Of a stretch of DNA of 64,000 bases, positions 52,755 through 60,621 are shown piece by piece. The stretch comes from an uncultured Winogradskyella sp. (GTDB lineage Bacteria; Bacteroidota; Bacteroidia; Flavobacteriales; Flavobacteriaceae). The stretch covers positions 124,001 through 188,000 of the forward strand of contig NZ_CANMCZ010000002.1 in NCBI RefSeq assembly GCF_947496485.1. Reading direction: 5' to 3'. Each line of letters starts with the position of its first letter. Position 1 is the stretch's first letter. The notes beneath the pieces were generated by a model that saw only the letters and a program-made list of their open reading frames with translations, was not told the origin of the DNA and did not search any database. Position numbers and translations under genes: made by a program.

Positions 52755-53097
52755 TATAAGCAAATTTCTTTTTCTTTCTATTCTTGCCAGTAAATATGTT
52801 AAAGGTATAACTCGTAGTAAGACCACCTGCAAATGTGGCAACCAGTTCTCCGGTATCAAATCTACCCGATGCGATATTGTTGTCATATAATTCTTTTGAA
52901 AGACCTGCCAAGGTTGAAAGACCTAAACTATACCAGAAGGCTTTCTTTTTATTTTTCGTTTTAGAATATACTAACGCATAGGTTGAGGCCGAAATTACGG
53001 CACCAACTCCAAAATGTAATCCGTCATCTTCAGAAATAAATTGTGCATTACAGTTACTTATAAAGCATAGAGCTAAAATTAAAAATACAGTTTTCAA
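52747..53097 (-). CDS. YfiM-like putative lipoprotein or membrane protein (DUF2279-like)
   Basis: About 116 residues from TTG (complement of 53095-53097), giving MKTVFLILALCFISNCNAQ, a signal peptide with SNC as possible lipobox or cleavage after NAQ. The TTG at 53122 is in frame but gives a poor start. Middle: GLHFGVGAVISASTYALVYSKTKNKKKAFWYSLGLSTLAGLSKELYDN, the HxxxG / SxxAGxxKExxD pattern of YfiM/DUF2279. Basic tail KNRKKKKF. Function unknown. Confidence 0.7.
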   Translation of the reverse strand: MKTVFLILALCFISNCNAQFISEDDGLHFGVGAVISASTYALVYSKTKNKKKAFWYSLGLSTLAGLSKELYDNNIASGRFDTGELVATFAGGLTTSYTFNIFTGKNRKKKKFAYTN

Positions 53098-53249
53098 GAG
53101 GTGATTTTTTGGTTGTAAGCACAATGTATCTCATTTAGAGTATAGTGCTATATAATAATCGTTTGGATTGGTATTTTTACGATTAAGTGGCTAAAATTTA
53201 AATTTATTTTTAAAAAGTTTTTAACTTCATACAGAATTTTTTCAAAAAT

Positions 53250-53277
53250 TGTCCCCTTTAATCTTTTGATATACGTC
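53250..53277 (+). promoter_or_regulatory. ECF42-type promoter
   Basis: TGTCCC at 53250-53255, 18-base spacer and CGTC at 53274-53277. ECF42 sigma factors are reported to recognise TGTCGA-type -35 and CGTC/CGA-type -10 elements, so this would be an autoregulated promoter for the YCII/sigma pair. The start codon follows 33 bases later. Confidence 0.6.
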
Positions 53278-53310
53278 TTAAGGATATAAACTATTAAATT
53301 TTTAGAAATT

Positions 53311-53658
53311 ATGAAAAATTTTATGATGATTTTCGTCGGAAAAGAGTACACAGATCTTGGATTATCTCCTGAGGATATGCAAAGCAGAATGGAAAAATGG
53401 TTTGCTTGGGGAGGCAAGATGGAACAAGCTGGGATTCTTAGAGGTGGTGAAGCATTAACTCCACAAATAAGACGTATTGTTGGTAAAAACAGAACGGTTA
53501 CAGATTTAACCTCTGCTGAGGTTAAAGAAATTGTAGGTGGCTATTATCTAATAGAAGCCAAAGACTTTGATGCTGTAGAAGAAATTGCTCAAGATTTTCC
53601 TGATTATGATTTAGGAAATACTGTAGAGATTCGGGAAATTATGGTATTTGATAAATAA
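53311..53658 (+). CDS. YCII-related (DGPF-type) protein
   Basis: 115 residues of the YciI/DGPF fold: MKNFMMIFVGKEY, WFAWGGKMEQAGILRGGEALTPQ, then EVKEIVGGYYLIEAKDFDAVEEIAQDFP and VEIREIM. Genes of this type are the standard partner of ECF42 sigma factors and sit just upstream of one here (stop and start overlap by one base, TAATG). Their reaction is unknown. Preceded by an ECF42-like promoter, so they are probably target and regulator together. Confidence 0.9.
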   Translation: MKNFMMIFVGKEYTDLGLSPEDMQSRMEKWFAWGGKMEQAGILRGGEALTPQIRRIVGKNRTVTDLTSAEVKEIVGGYYLIEAKDFDAVEEIAQDFPDYDLGNTVEIREIMVFDK

Positions 53659-54902
53659 TGGAGAATAAACTAGTAGACCATCTGTTTCGTCACCATAGCG
53701 GAAAGATGGTCTCTGTTTTAACGCGTATTTTTGGACTACAACATCTAGATATCATTGAAGATGCAGTGCAAGATACTTTTATAAAAGCCAGCCTATCTTG
53801 GAGAAAAGAACAACCAAAGCATCCTGAAGCTTGGTTGACAAAAGCGGCTAAGAATAGAGTTTTAGATATTTTTAGAACATTAAAATCTCAGAAAAACAAC
53901 CTTCCAGATATAACTCAAGGTACTGATGCTATTGCTATCAATGAGTTATTCTTAGATTCAGAAATAGAGGATGCTCAGCTTAGAATGATTTTCACAGCTT
54001 GTCATCCCAAATTAGATCCAAGAGATCGTATTTCATTTGCTTTAAAAACCGTCTCTGGTTTTAGTACTAAAGAAATCGCTTCGGCATTACTTACCAAAGA
54101 CGAGACCATTAAAAAACGCCTCATGCGAGCTCGTAAAGCTATTCATAAATCTGATATTCAATTTCATATTCCTCAGGGAAAGGATTTACCTATGCGTTTA
54201 GAAAGCGTTATGGAAGTCTTATATCTTATTTTTAATGAAGGATTTCATTCTAATAGTAAAACGCAATTAATTAGAGAAGACCTTTGTAGTGAAGCTATGC
54301 GATTATGCAAGTTATTACTAAAACATAAACAAACACGATTACCAGAGTGCTATGCTTTATTTGCTTTAATGTGTTTTCATTCTGCAAGATTAGAAGCCAA
54401 AACTAGTGTAGATAATGAAGTATTGGATCTAAAACAACAAGATAGAGCTTTATGGCATTTTCCGTTAATACAACTTGGGAATACCATGATGCATAAAGCA
54501 GTTGAAACAGATGATTTTTCATGTTATCATTACGAAGCAGCCATTGCTGCCGAACATTTAAAGGCACGTACTTTTGAGGACACCAATTGGAGTAAAATTT
54601 TAAAATGGTACGAGGCTTTACATCAATTACAGCCCATGCCATCACATTTACTTACAATGGCTGTAATTTGCATTCAGAATAAAGATTACAGTAAAGCAGA
54701 TACATATTTTAAACAATTACGACCAGAAGATTTAGAACAACGTGCTTATTTATATTACGCAGCTAAAGCAGATTATTCTATGGACACTAATGATAAAAAA
54801 AACGCAATTAAATCTATTGATAAGGCTTTGCAGACAGTTACCAATAATTTAGAAAAAGATTTTTTATTAAAAAAGAAAGCGGATTGGTTAAAAAATTTCT
54901 AA
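53658..54902 (+). CDS. ECF42-type sigma factor with DUF6596/TPR extension
   Basis: 414 residues. Sigma-2 (LTRIFGLQHLDIIEDAVQDTFIKASLSWRKEQPKHPEAWLTKAAKNRVLD), sigma-4 (IFTACHPKLDPRDRISFALKTVSGFSTKEIASAL, KDETIKKRLMRARKAI), then the extension at about 180-410: VMEVLYLIFNEGFHSNSK (the DUF6596 hallmark), LCKLLLKHKQTRLPECYALFALMCFHSARLEAK, and TPR-like helices to the end. The extension is needed for activity in studied members. The YCII gene upstream completes the unit. Confidence 0.93.
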   Translation: MENKLVDHLFRHHSGKMVSVLTRIFGLQHLDIIEDAVQDTFIKASLSWRKEQPKHPEAWLTKAAKNRVLDIFRTLKSQKNNLPDITQGTDAIAINELFLDSEIEDAQLRMIFTACHPKLDPRDRISFALKTVSGFSTKEIASALLTKDETIKKRLMRARKAIHKSDIQFHIPQGKDLPMRLESVMEVLYLIFNEGFHSNSKTQLIREDLCSEAMRLCKLLLKHKQTRLPECYALFALMCFHSARLEAKTSVDNEVLDLKQQDRALWHFPLIQLGNTMMHKAVETDDFSCYHYEAAIAAEHLKARTFEDTNWSKILKWYEALHQLQPMPSHLLTMAVICIQNKDYSKADTYFKQLRPEDLEQRAYLYYAAKADYSMDTNDKKNAIKSIDKALQTVTNNLEKDFLLKKKADWLKNF

Positions 54903-55003
54903 CGTTTTAGAATATTAAAAAAGTTTTAAAAAATTGGTTATTTTAATTGTAACTTATCGCAAGTATGAGTCGTCATACAATAAATCAATCAAAAAACTAT
55001 ATT

Positions 55004-56761
55004 ATGAAACCACAAACAAGTCATCATTTTTTTAAACCAAATGTTATAATTCTATTAGCATTATTTCTTTTTGTAAATCTCACTTTTGCACAGAGTAAAA
55101 CAGAACAAATCACTAAACTTATTGATACCTATACGGAGTATAAAACCTTTAATGGTTCTGTTTTGGTAGCCGAAAACGGAAAAGTTATTTATAAAAAAGG
55201 CTTTGGCTTTGCTAATATGGAATGGGATATTCCTAACGCACCAAATACAAAACATAGATTAGGTTCTATTACAAAACAATTTACTGGCATGCTAATTCTT
55301 CAATTATCTGAAGAAGGTAAGATAGATTTACAAGCACCAATAACTAAATATCTTCCAGATTATCCTAAAGCTAGCGGTGATATAATTACAACACATCATT
55401 TATTAACGCACACGTCTGGGATTCCTAATTACACATCATTTCCAGGTTTTTTTCAAAATGATAGTAGAGACCCTTCCACACCAACTGAATTTATAAAAAC
55501 ATTTTCTGAAATGGATTTAGATTTTAAACCAGGCGAAAAATTTAGCTATAGTAATTCTGCATATTTTCTACTTGGTGCTTTAATTGAAAAAATTTCAGGT
55601 AAAAGCTATGAGCAAATGTTGCAAGAAAAGATCTTTACTCCACTTAACATGAAGGATTCTGGATTTGATCATCATGCCACTATCTTAAAAAACAGGGCTA
55701 CAGGTTATGAAAAAAGTGGAGGTCAACTTATTAATTCGAGATATCTAGATATGTCACTTCCCTATGCAGCCGGATCTTTATATTCTACGGTAGAAGACTT
55801 ATACTTATGGGATCAGGCACTTTATACCAACAAGCTACTTTCAAAAGCGTCTATGGATTTATTTTTTGGCGAGCATGTAGAGGCATGGAATGGACATTAT
55901 GGTTATGGTTGGGGAATAGCTAGCGCACCTATAGGCAACACAGAAGAAAGTATAGCAACCATTAGTCATGGAGGTGGTATTAATGGCTTTAATACTCTAA
56001 TTACTAGAGCTCCATCGGATAAATCATTAATTGTATTATTAAATAATACAGGTGGAGCACCTCTTAACGATATGGCTAAAGCTATTCGTGGCATTTTGTA
56101 TAACAAACCTTATGATTTTCCTAAAAAATCTGTAGCTAATACCTTGTATGAGGATATATTAGCTAACGGATTAAAAGCTGCTTTGGTAAATTATAGCACT
56201 ATAAAATCATCTAGCGATTACAATTTAAATGAAAATGAGATGAATGCTATTGGCTATCAATTATTGCAATCTGAAAAAATAAATGAAGCAGCAGCCGTTT
56301 TTAAACTAAATGTTGAAGCGTTTCCAAAATCTTCTAATGTTTACGATAGTTATGCTGAAGCTTTGATGACTCAAGGCCATAATGAGCAGGCTATTGTAAA
56401 TTATAAAAAGTCGGTAGAACTGAACCCAAATAATCAAAATGGGATTGATTATTTAAAGAAATTGGGCGTTGATGTCTCTGAATTTGAAAAAGAGGTTGTA
56501 GTTCCTGACGCTATATTACAAAGCTATATTGGTAAATATCAATTGATGCCAGAATTTATAATAGAAATCACTAAAAACGGTAGTCAACTTAGTGCGAAAG
56601 CTACTGGTCAACCGATGTTAGATATCTTTCCGCAATCTGAAAATACATTCTATTTAAAGGAAGTAGATGCTAAGCTAACTTTTAATAAGAATGAAGCTGG
56701 AGATGTTGAAAGTGTTACGCTATTACAAGGTGGAAGAGAAATGACAGGTAAAAAAATGTAG
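55004..56761 (+). CDS. Secreted serine hydrolase (beta-lactamase/PBP4-like) with TPR and C-terminal beta domain
   Basis: 585 residues from ATG at 55004 (MKPQTSHHFFKPNVIILLAL...LTFAQ signal); the upstream in-frame ATG at 54965 would put 13 polar residues before it. Class C beta-lactamase fold (PF00144): LGSITKQFTG (Ser-x-x-Lys), FSYSNSAYFLLG (Tyr-x-Asn) and SHGGGINGF (His-x-Gly-like), all in order. A TPR pair (about 440-480, NVYDSYAEALMTQGHNEQAIVNYKKSVELNPNN) and a lipocalin-like C-terminal domain (about 500-585) follow. Likely a periplasmic esterase or peptidase; not a proven beta-lactamase. Bidirectional terminator downstream. Confidence 0.9.
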   Translation: MKPQTSHHFFKPNVIILLALFLFVNLTFAQSKTEQITKLIDTYTEYKTFNGSVLVAENGKVIYKKGFGFANMEWDIPNAPNTKHRLGSITKQFTGMLILQLSEEGKIDLQAPITKYLPDYPKASGDIITTHHLLTHTSGIPNYTSFPGFFQNDSRDPSTPTEFIKTFSEMDLDFKPGEKFSYSNSAYFLLGALIEKISGKSYEQMLQEKIFTPLNMKDSGFDHHATILKNRATGYEKSGGQLINSRYLDMSLPYAAGSLYSTVEDLYLWDQALYTNKLLSKASMDLFFGEHVEAWNGHYGYGWGIASAPIGNTEESIATISHGGGINGFNTLITRAPSDKSLIVLLNNTGGAPLNDMAKAIRGILYNKPYDFPKKSVANTLYEDILANGLKAALVNYSTIKSSSDYNLNENEMNAIGYQLLQSEKINEAAAVFKLNVEAFPKSSNVYDSYAEALMTQGHNEQAIVNYKKSVELNPNNQNGIDYLKKLGVDVSEFEKEVVVPDAILQSYIGKYQLMPEFIIEITKNGSQLSAKATGQPMLDIFPQSENTFYLKEVDAKLTFNKNEAGDVESVTLLQGGREMTGKKM

Positions 56762-56779
56762 TTTTATCATTATATAATA

Positions 56780-56812
56780 AAAACCCTTGAAATATAACTT
56801 CAAGGGTTTTTT
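56780..56812. terminator. Bidirectional terminator between the serine hydrolase and AraC genes
   Basis: 12-bp stem AAAACCCTTGAA / TTCAAGGGTTTT with a 7-base loop; A-run before and T-run after serve the convergent genes. Confidence 0.9.
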
Positions 56813-56819
56813 ATGAATA

Positions 56820-57680
56820 TTACTTAATAGGAATATAAAATTCGGTTTTAAGTTTAGACTCTTCGACACGTCTTGCATCGCTGATGTACTTTTCTCTACA
56901 AGGCGCATCTCTGAGTTCATAATCAGTATCGATTAACCACTCGTTAAACATATAGTCATATACTTCTGCAATATGTTTATAACTACCTTGGTATAAGAAC
57001 GAAGCAAACTTTCCGCCTTTAAGTTCTTTTACACCAACATCACCATTAGGTTTGGCATCTTTATGAATAATTAAGCACGCATCATAACGTATTTTATCGG
57101 CTTCTGTAACCTTAGGATCATCATGAGGTAAACCAATATGTCGAATCCCTTTGGTAAATAACTGTTGCGCTTTGACTTCTCCCCAAAGTTTTTCCCAAGC
57201 AGTTCCATAGTCTAAATTTTCATAAGCGCCTTGCATACTATAGTACAAACATTTTTGATCTTCTAGTTCTACGATTTTTGGTTTTTTAATGTTGAGTTCT
57301 GTTTTCATGATGTTCTGTTTTTTAATAATGAATTCTTTTTTGTTACGATGCGCACTAGGCGAAATCCCAAAATAATTTTTAAACGCTTTAGAAAGGGAAG
57401 AAGGAGTCTCAAAACCTACTTTATAGGCAATTTGTTCTATCGAATTTTCAGAATAACGTAAGAGTTTAGCCGCTGTTTCTAAACGCGCTCTTGTAATATA
57501 TGCACCGATTGGTTCACCTAGCAAGGCTCTTGTGATACGATGAAAATGATAAGGCGAAAAATGAGACAACTCAGCCAACAAAGCAATATCAATTTTACTA
57601 TCTAAATTATTATGAATAAAATCTACAATACGATTTAAGTTTTGCTGATAATAGTCTTTAGATGTTTGTTGTTCTGCCAT
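56820..57680 (-). CDS. AraC-family regulator with GyrI-like effector domain
   Basis: 286 residues. N-terminal AraC DNA-binding domain (about 12-112) with two HTHs: LAELSHFSPYHFHRITRALLGEPIGAYITRARLETA and IEQIAYKVGFETPSSLSKAFKNYFGISPSAHR. The C-terminal domain (about 128-286) is GyrI-like: ALAEVLDYM-type end, KCLYYSMQGAYENL, HIGLPHDDPKVTEADKIRYDACLIIHKD, GGKFASFLYQGSYKHIAEVYDYMFNEWL, EKYISDARRVEESKLKTEFYIPIK. Such MarA/Rob-like proteins sense small ligands. A minus-strand TAGTTTTG box is at 57701-57708. Confidence 0.92.
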   Translation of the reverse strand: MAEQQTSKDYYQQNLNRIVDFIHNNLDSKIDIALLAELSHFSPYHFHRITRALLGEPIGAYITRARLETAAKLLRYSENSIEQIAYKVGFETPSSLSKAFKNYFGISPSAHRNKKEFIIKKQNIMKTELNIKKPKIVELEDQKCLYYSMQGAYENLDYGTAWEKLWGEVKAQQLFTKGIRHIGLPHDDPKVTEADKIRYDACLIIHKDAKPNGDVGVKELKGGKFASFLYQGSYKHIAEVYDYMFNEWLIDTDYELRDAPCREKYISDARRVEESKLKTEFYIPIK

Positions 57681-57985
57681 GTATATCGTTTCTATGAAGA
57701 CAAAACTAAAGGTATCATTTGAGATTTACTTTTCCAATCTTGCTAAGTTTAAAAATACGTAGTTCTACGTATTGATTTCTCAATTATAAAAAACTAACTT
57801 CGCTTACTTGTGCTGAACTTGTTTCAGTAACAAACGATATAGTCAATACGAACTGACCATATCTAGATGTTAAGCGGAATATTCAATTTCTTCAATAAAT
57901 CCTTGGCACTAAACTTGTTTGTAACAAAACACTAAGTTTTACGACGTATAAGTAAAATGAGTTTAATTTAAAAAAAGAAAAAGAT
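57681..57985. other. 305-base non-coding region with a TACGTA palindrome and a REP-like 15-mer
   Basis: Divergent control region of the AraC and YtxH genes. It contains the inverted repeat AATACGTAG TT CTACGTATT (57754-57773), a likely operator, and CTGAACTTGTTTCAG (57813-57827), identical to a 15-mer downstream of dnaK. The remaining AT-rich sequence shows no ORF, RNA gene or further repeat that I can support. Confidence 0.6.
57754..57773. promoter_or_regulatory. Perfect palindrome AATACGTAG-TT-CTACGTATT, candidate operator
   Basis: Nine-base arms with a two-base centre. It is 74 bases upstream of the AraC gene start and 213 bases from the YtxH gene. The two TACGTA cores are themselves palindromic and ten bases apart, one helical turn, as for a dimeric regulator. 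Confidence 0.5.
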
Positions 57986-58309
57986 ATGATTCAGTTTAAA
58001 GGAGCGCTAGTTATAGGTGCATTAATAGGAGCAGCAGCAGGTGTGTTGTTAGCACCAGATAAAGGAAGTGTTACAAGAGATCACTTAAAGAAAGAAGGTA
58101 AGGATATAAAAGATCAAATCTCTAGTGATTTTACAGAAGTAAAAGACGATGTATCTAAAGCGGCTAAGTCTGGTAAAGACAAATTAAAAGAAGAAATTAA
58201 GGATATTGCATCCAAAACAAGTTACCAAACAGAAAAGGCCATTACGTTTTTAGAAAAACAATTGGCTATTCTTAAGGAAAAGAATAAAACGCTTCAACAG
58301 ACAAGCTAA
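57986..58309 (+). CDS. YtxH-domain stress protein
   Basis: 107 residues. One membrane helix (about 5-24, GALVIGALIGAAAGVLLAPDKG, the YtxH signature), then a highly charged alpha-helical tail of Lys/Asp/Glu (GKDIKDQISSDFTEVKDDVSKAAKSGKDKLKEEIKD) with heptad pattern. YtxH proteins are general stress proteins at the membrane; mechanism unknown. The large upstream region with the TACGTA palindrome suggests regulated expression. Terminator at 58325-58351. Confidence 0.88.
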   Translation: MIQFKGALVIGALIGAAAGVLLAPDKGSVTRDHLKKEGKDIKDQISSDFTEVKDDVSKAAKSGKDKLKEEIKDIASKTSYQTEKAITFLEKQLAILKEKNKTLQQTS

Positions 58310-58324
58310 AAGATATCAATTGAG

Positions 58325-58351
58325 CCGTCATTATTCAGTAATGACGGTTTT
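58325..58351 (+). terminator. Terminator after the YtxH gene
   Basis: 9-bp stem CCGTCATTA / TAATGACGG, 5-base loop, short T-run. It abuts the stop codon of the convergent hydrolase gene (58350). Confidence 0.8.
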
Positions 58352-58991
58352 ATTTTATTAGCGCATTTATGTAATTCACATTAACCACATGCTTCCCTTC
58401 AAAGGGAAGAATAGTTACGCGTTCACCAAATAATTCCTTGGCTCTTGTAGATTCTTGTTCTATTCTAGCTTCATCCAAATACTCATCTTCAGTTCCGTAA
58501 ATCAATTTTACTTTTGTGTCTTTAGATATATACTCAAAATCTTCGGCAGTTAATTCTTTAGGAATGCCACCAGAATGTAATACTAATTGCGAACATTGTA
58601 ATTTACGCTTTGCCATATAACGCATAGCTACACTAACACCTTGCGAATACCCAAAAACGATGAGATTAGCATCATTTGGAATAGTCTCAGTTTCAAAAAT
58701 CGCATCAAAGTAATTGAGAATATTATCCATTCCGGCTTTTGTATTATCTCTTGTTAGCCAATTAGCACCAACATGCATTTTTGGTTGAATGTAATATTTA
58801 CTTGGTGCTTGAGGTGCGATAATATAGTTCTCTTCAGGATTTAAATCTTTGAAATATCTGAGAAAATAACGACTCAAATAGCCCATGCCATGGCAAACAA
58901 ACCAAACCGTTTTAGTACGTTTAGTAAATGTGTTTAAAGTAGAGTAGGAGTTACTTGTTTTATATGTGATTTCTTTTTCGTGAGAATTCAT
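58350..58991 (-). CDS. Alpha/beta hydrolase, phospholipase/carboxylesterase type
   Basis: 213 residues from ATG (complement of 58989-58991, MNSHEKEITYKTSNSYS); a longer frame from 59054 would overlap the promoter and start of the thioesterase gene. VWFVCHGMGYLSRYF (oxyanion HG), VFGYSQGVSVAMRYMA (nucleophile Ser), Asp in LIYGTEDEYLDEA and His in FEGKHVVNVNYI form the triad of the Est/LYPLA family. Cytoplasmic ester hydrolase; substrate unknown. Divergent from menI. Confidence 0.85.
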   Translation of the reverse strand: MNSHEKEITYKTSNSYSTLNTFTKRTKTVWFVCHGMGYLSRYFLRYFKDLNPEENYIIAPQAPSKYYIQPKMHVGANWLTRDNTKAGMDNILNYFDAIFETETIPNDANLIVFGYSQGVSVAMRYMAKRKLQCSQLVLHSGGIPKELTAEDFEYISKDTKVKLIYGTEDEYLDEARIEQESTRAKELFGERVTILPFEGKHVVNVNYINALIK

Positions 58992-59009
58992 TATTGTTAG
59001 TAGTTTCAG

Positions 59010-59017
59010 TATTTTTG
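59010..59017 (+). promoter_or_regulatory. -7 box of the menaquinone gene cluster promoter
   Basis: TATTTTTG matches TAnnTTTG, 28 bases before the thioesterase ATG. No -33 element at the right distance. Confidence 0.5.
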
Positions 59018-59045
59018 TAATCGACTCTAAAAATAATCTATTTCT

Positions 59046-59471
59046 ATGCAACAATCTAAAGAAGAATTCTTATCCAAAGTTAATGCTGTGAGTAAAAACA
59101 CATTAATGGAAACCTTAGAAATAGAGATGGTGGATTATGGTGAGGATTTCTTGGTGGCTAGAATGCCAGTAACATCTAGAGTACATCAACCAGATGGTGT
59201 TTTGCATGGTGGTGCAACAGCGGCTTTAGCCGAAAGTGTAGGCAGTTTTGCGTCTCACATTTTTACAGATATTGATAAATATTTTGTTAGAGGTTTAGAG
59301 ATTACAGCGAACCACCTTAAAAGTATTACCGAAGGTTACGTCTATGCTAAGGCTACATTTTTACACAAAGGCCGTACAACGCAACTGTTAGATATTAGAG
59401 TGACTGACGAAGCGGATAATTTAATCTCAATTTGTCGTTTATCAACGATTTCACTTCCAAAAAATAAATAG
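59046..59471 (+). CDS. menI: Hotdog-fold thioesterase, probable 1,4-dihydroxy-2-naphthoyl-CoA hydrolase
   Basis: 141 residues. RVHQPDGVLHGGATAALAESVGSFAS is the hotdog PaaI/YdiI motif with the catalytic Glu in the ALAES helix, followed by GLEITANHLKSI and a beta sheet end. Its position three bases upstream of menF, with menD next, makes the menaquinone step (hydrolysis of DHNA-CoA) most likely. The family also contains other acyl-CoA thioesterases; the symbol rests on context. Confidence 0.8.
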   Translation: MQQSKEEFLSKVNAVSKNTLMETLEIEMVDYGEDFLVARMPVTSRVHQPDGVLHGGATAALAESVGSFASHIFTDIDKYFVRGLEITANHLKSITEGYVYAKATFLHKGRTTQLLDIRVTDEADNLISICRLSTISLPKNK

Positions 59472-59474
59472 AGA

Positions 59475-60590
59475 ATGAACGAAGCTTCATTTTTTAAAAC
59501 TTTAGAAACGCAGTATTCTAATCAATTACCTTTTGTAGTTTACAGTAGACCAATAAATTCTATTATTAAGTGTTGGTTGCAAAAAGATGATGTTTTGCAT
59601 AAAACAGATACGTTTACAGAAAGTGGATTTGTGTTTGCACCTTTCGATTTTAATCAGCAAAGTATTGTTTTACCTGAGGCTCATTGTGAACATTTTGTTT
59701 TAGAGATCGATAAATTAGAAAGTGATGAAAACACAACAAAATTTGCTGTCACAGAAACGAATAAAGATGCACATATCAATTTAGTTTCAAAAGGGATAGA
59801 AGCTATTAAAAACGGTGAACTCAAAAAGGTAGTTTTGTCGCGTTATGATGCAAAAGAGCAGACAAAAAATAATCCAATATCAATTTTCAAAAGGCTTTTT
59901 AATGCATACAAGAATGCGATGGTGTATTGTTGGTATCATCCTAAAGTAGGTCTATGGCTGGGCGCAACACCAGAATTATTGTTTAAAGTTGAAGGTAAAA
60001 AGTTAACGACTATTTCTTTAGCAGGAACACAACCTTATAATAGTTCATCTAAACCTATCTGGACTGATAAGGAAATTGAAGAGCAGCAAATAGTAACGGA
60101 TTATATTATGCATCAGATAGCACCTTACACAAAGCAAAATAGTATCTCTGAGGTTGAAACGGTCAAAGCAGGAAATTTAATGCATCTTAAGTCTAGAATT
60201 ACAAGTGTAATTGAAGAAGACTCAAGCTTAAAATCTATAATTGAAGCCTTACATCCAACACCTGCAGTTTGTGGATTTCCGAAACAAAAGTCCAAAGATT
60301 TTATTCTTCAGAATGAAAACTATAATCGCGAATACTACACAGGTTTTTTGGGAGAACTCAATTTAAAGCAATCAAAAACAAGAAATACAAATAGAAGAAA
60401 CGTTGAAAATAGTGTTTATGCTGTCGTAAGAACACAATCTAATTTCTATGTGAATTTGCGATGTATGCAACTAAAAGATAATGAAGCTTTAATCTATGTT
60501 GGTGGTGGAATTACTAAAGATTCTATTCCTGAAAAAGAATGGGAAGAAACTGTTAATAAAACGAAAACTATCGGCAACGTTCTTGATTAA
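59475..60590 (+). CDS. menF: Isochorismate synthase
   Basis: 371 residues, chorismate-binding enzyme. GELKKVVLSRYDAK carries the catalytic Lys base of isochorismate synthases; TISLAGTQPYNSS, KSRITSVIEE, HPTPAVCGFPKQKSKDFI, REYYTGFLGEL and LIYVGGGITKDSIPEKEW follow. The SLAGT motif and the single-domain length separate it from PabB/TrpE. It makes isochorismate from chorismate for menaquinone. Starts 3 bases after the thioesterase; menD has its own promoter inside the 3' end. Confidence 0.93.
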   Translation: MNEASFFKTLETQYSNQLPFVVYSRPINSIIKCWLQKDDVLHKTDTFTESGFVFAPFDFNQQSIVLPEAHCEHFVLEIDKLESDENTTKFAVTETNKDAHINLVSKGIEAIKNGELKKVVLSRYDAKEQTKNNPISIFKRLFNAYKNAMVYCWYHPKVGLWLGATPELLFKVEGKKLTTISLAGTQPYNSSSKPIWTDKEIEEQQIVTDYIMHQIAPYTKQNSISEVETVKAGNLMHLKSRITSVIEEDSSLKSIIEALHPTPAVCGFPKQKSKDFILQNENYNREYYTGFLGELNLKQSKTRNTNRRNVENSVYAVVRTQSNFYVNLRCMQLKDNEALIYVGGGITKDSIPEKEWEETVNKTKTIGNVLD

Positions 60591-60614
60591 GACTAAAGAG
60601 ATTTCTTATCTTTG
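60583..60614 (+). promoter_or_regulatory. Promoter of menD
   Basis: TTG at 60583-60585, 21-base spacer, TATCTTTG at 60607-60614, a full consensus match. It lies in the end of menF and seven bases before the ATG, so the transcript would have almost no leader. Confidence 0.65.
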
Positions 60615-60621
60615 CGAGTAG

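Noticed and set aside
55004-56761. Antibiotic-resistance beta-lactamase
   Set aside because: The fold is shared by many esterases and peptidases; TPR and C-terminal extra domains and the lack of an AmpR-type neighbour argue against it.
59475-60590. Second PabB or TrpE
   Set aside because: The catalytic Lys motif KVVLSR, SLAGT and the menaquinone neighbours identify isochorismate synthase.
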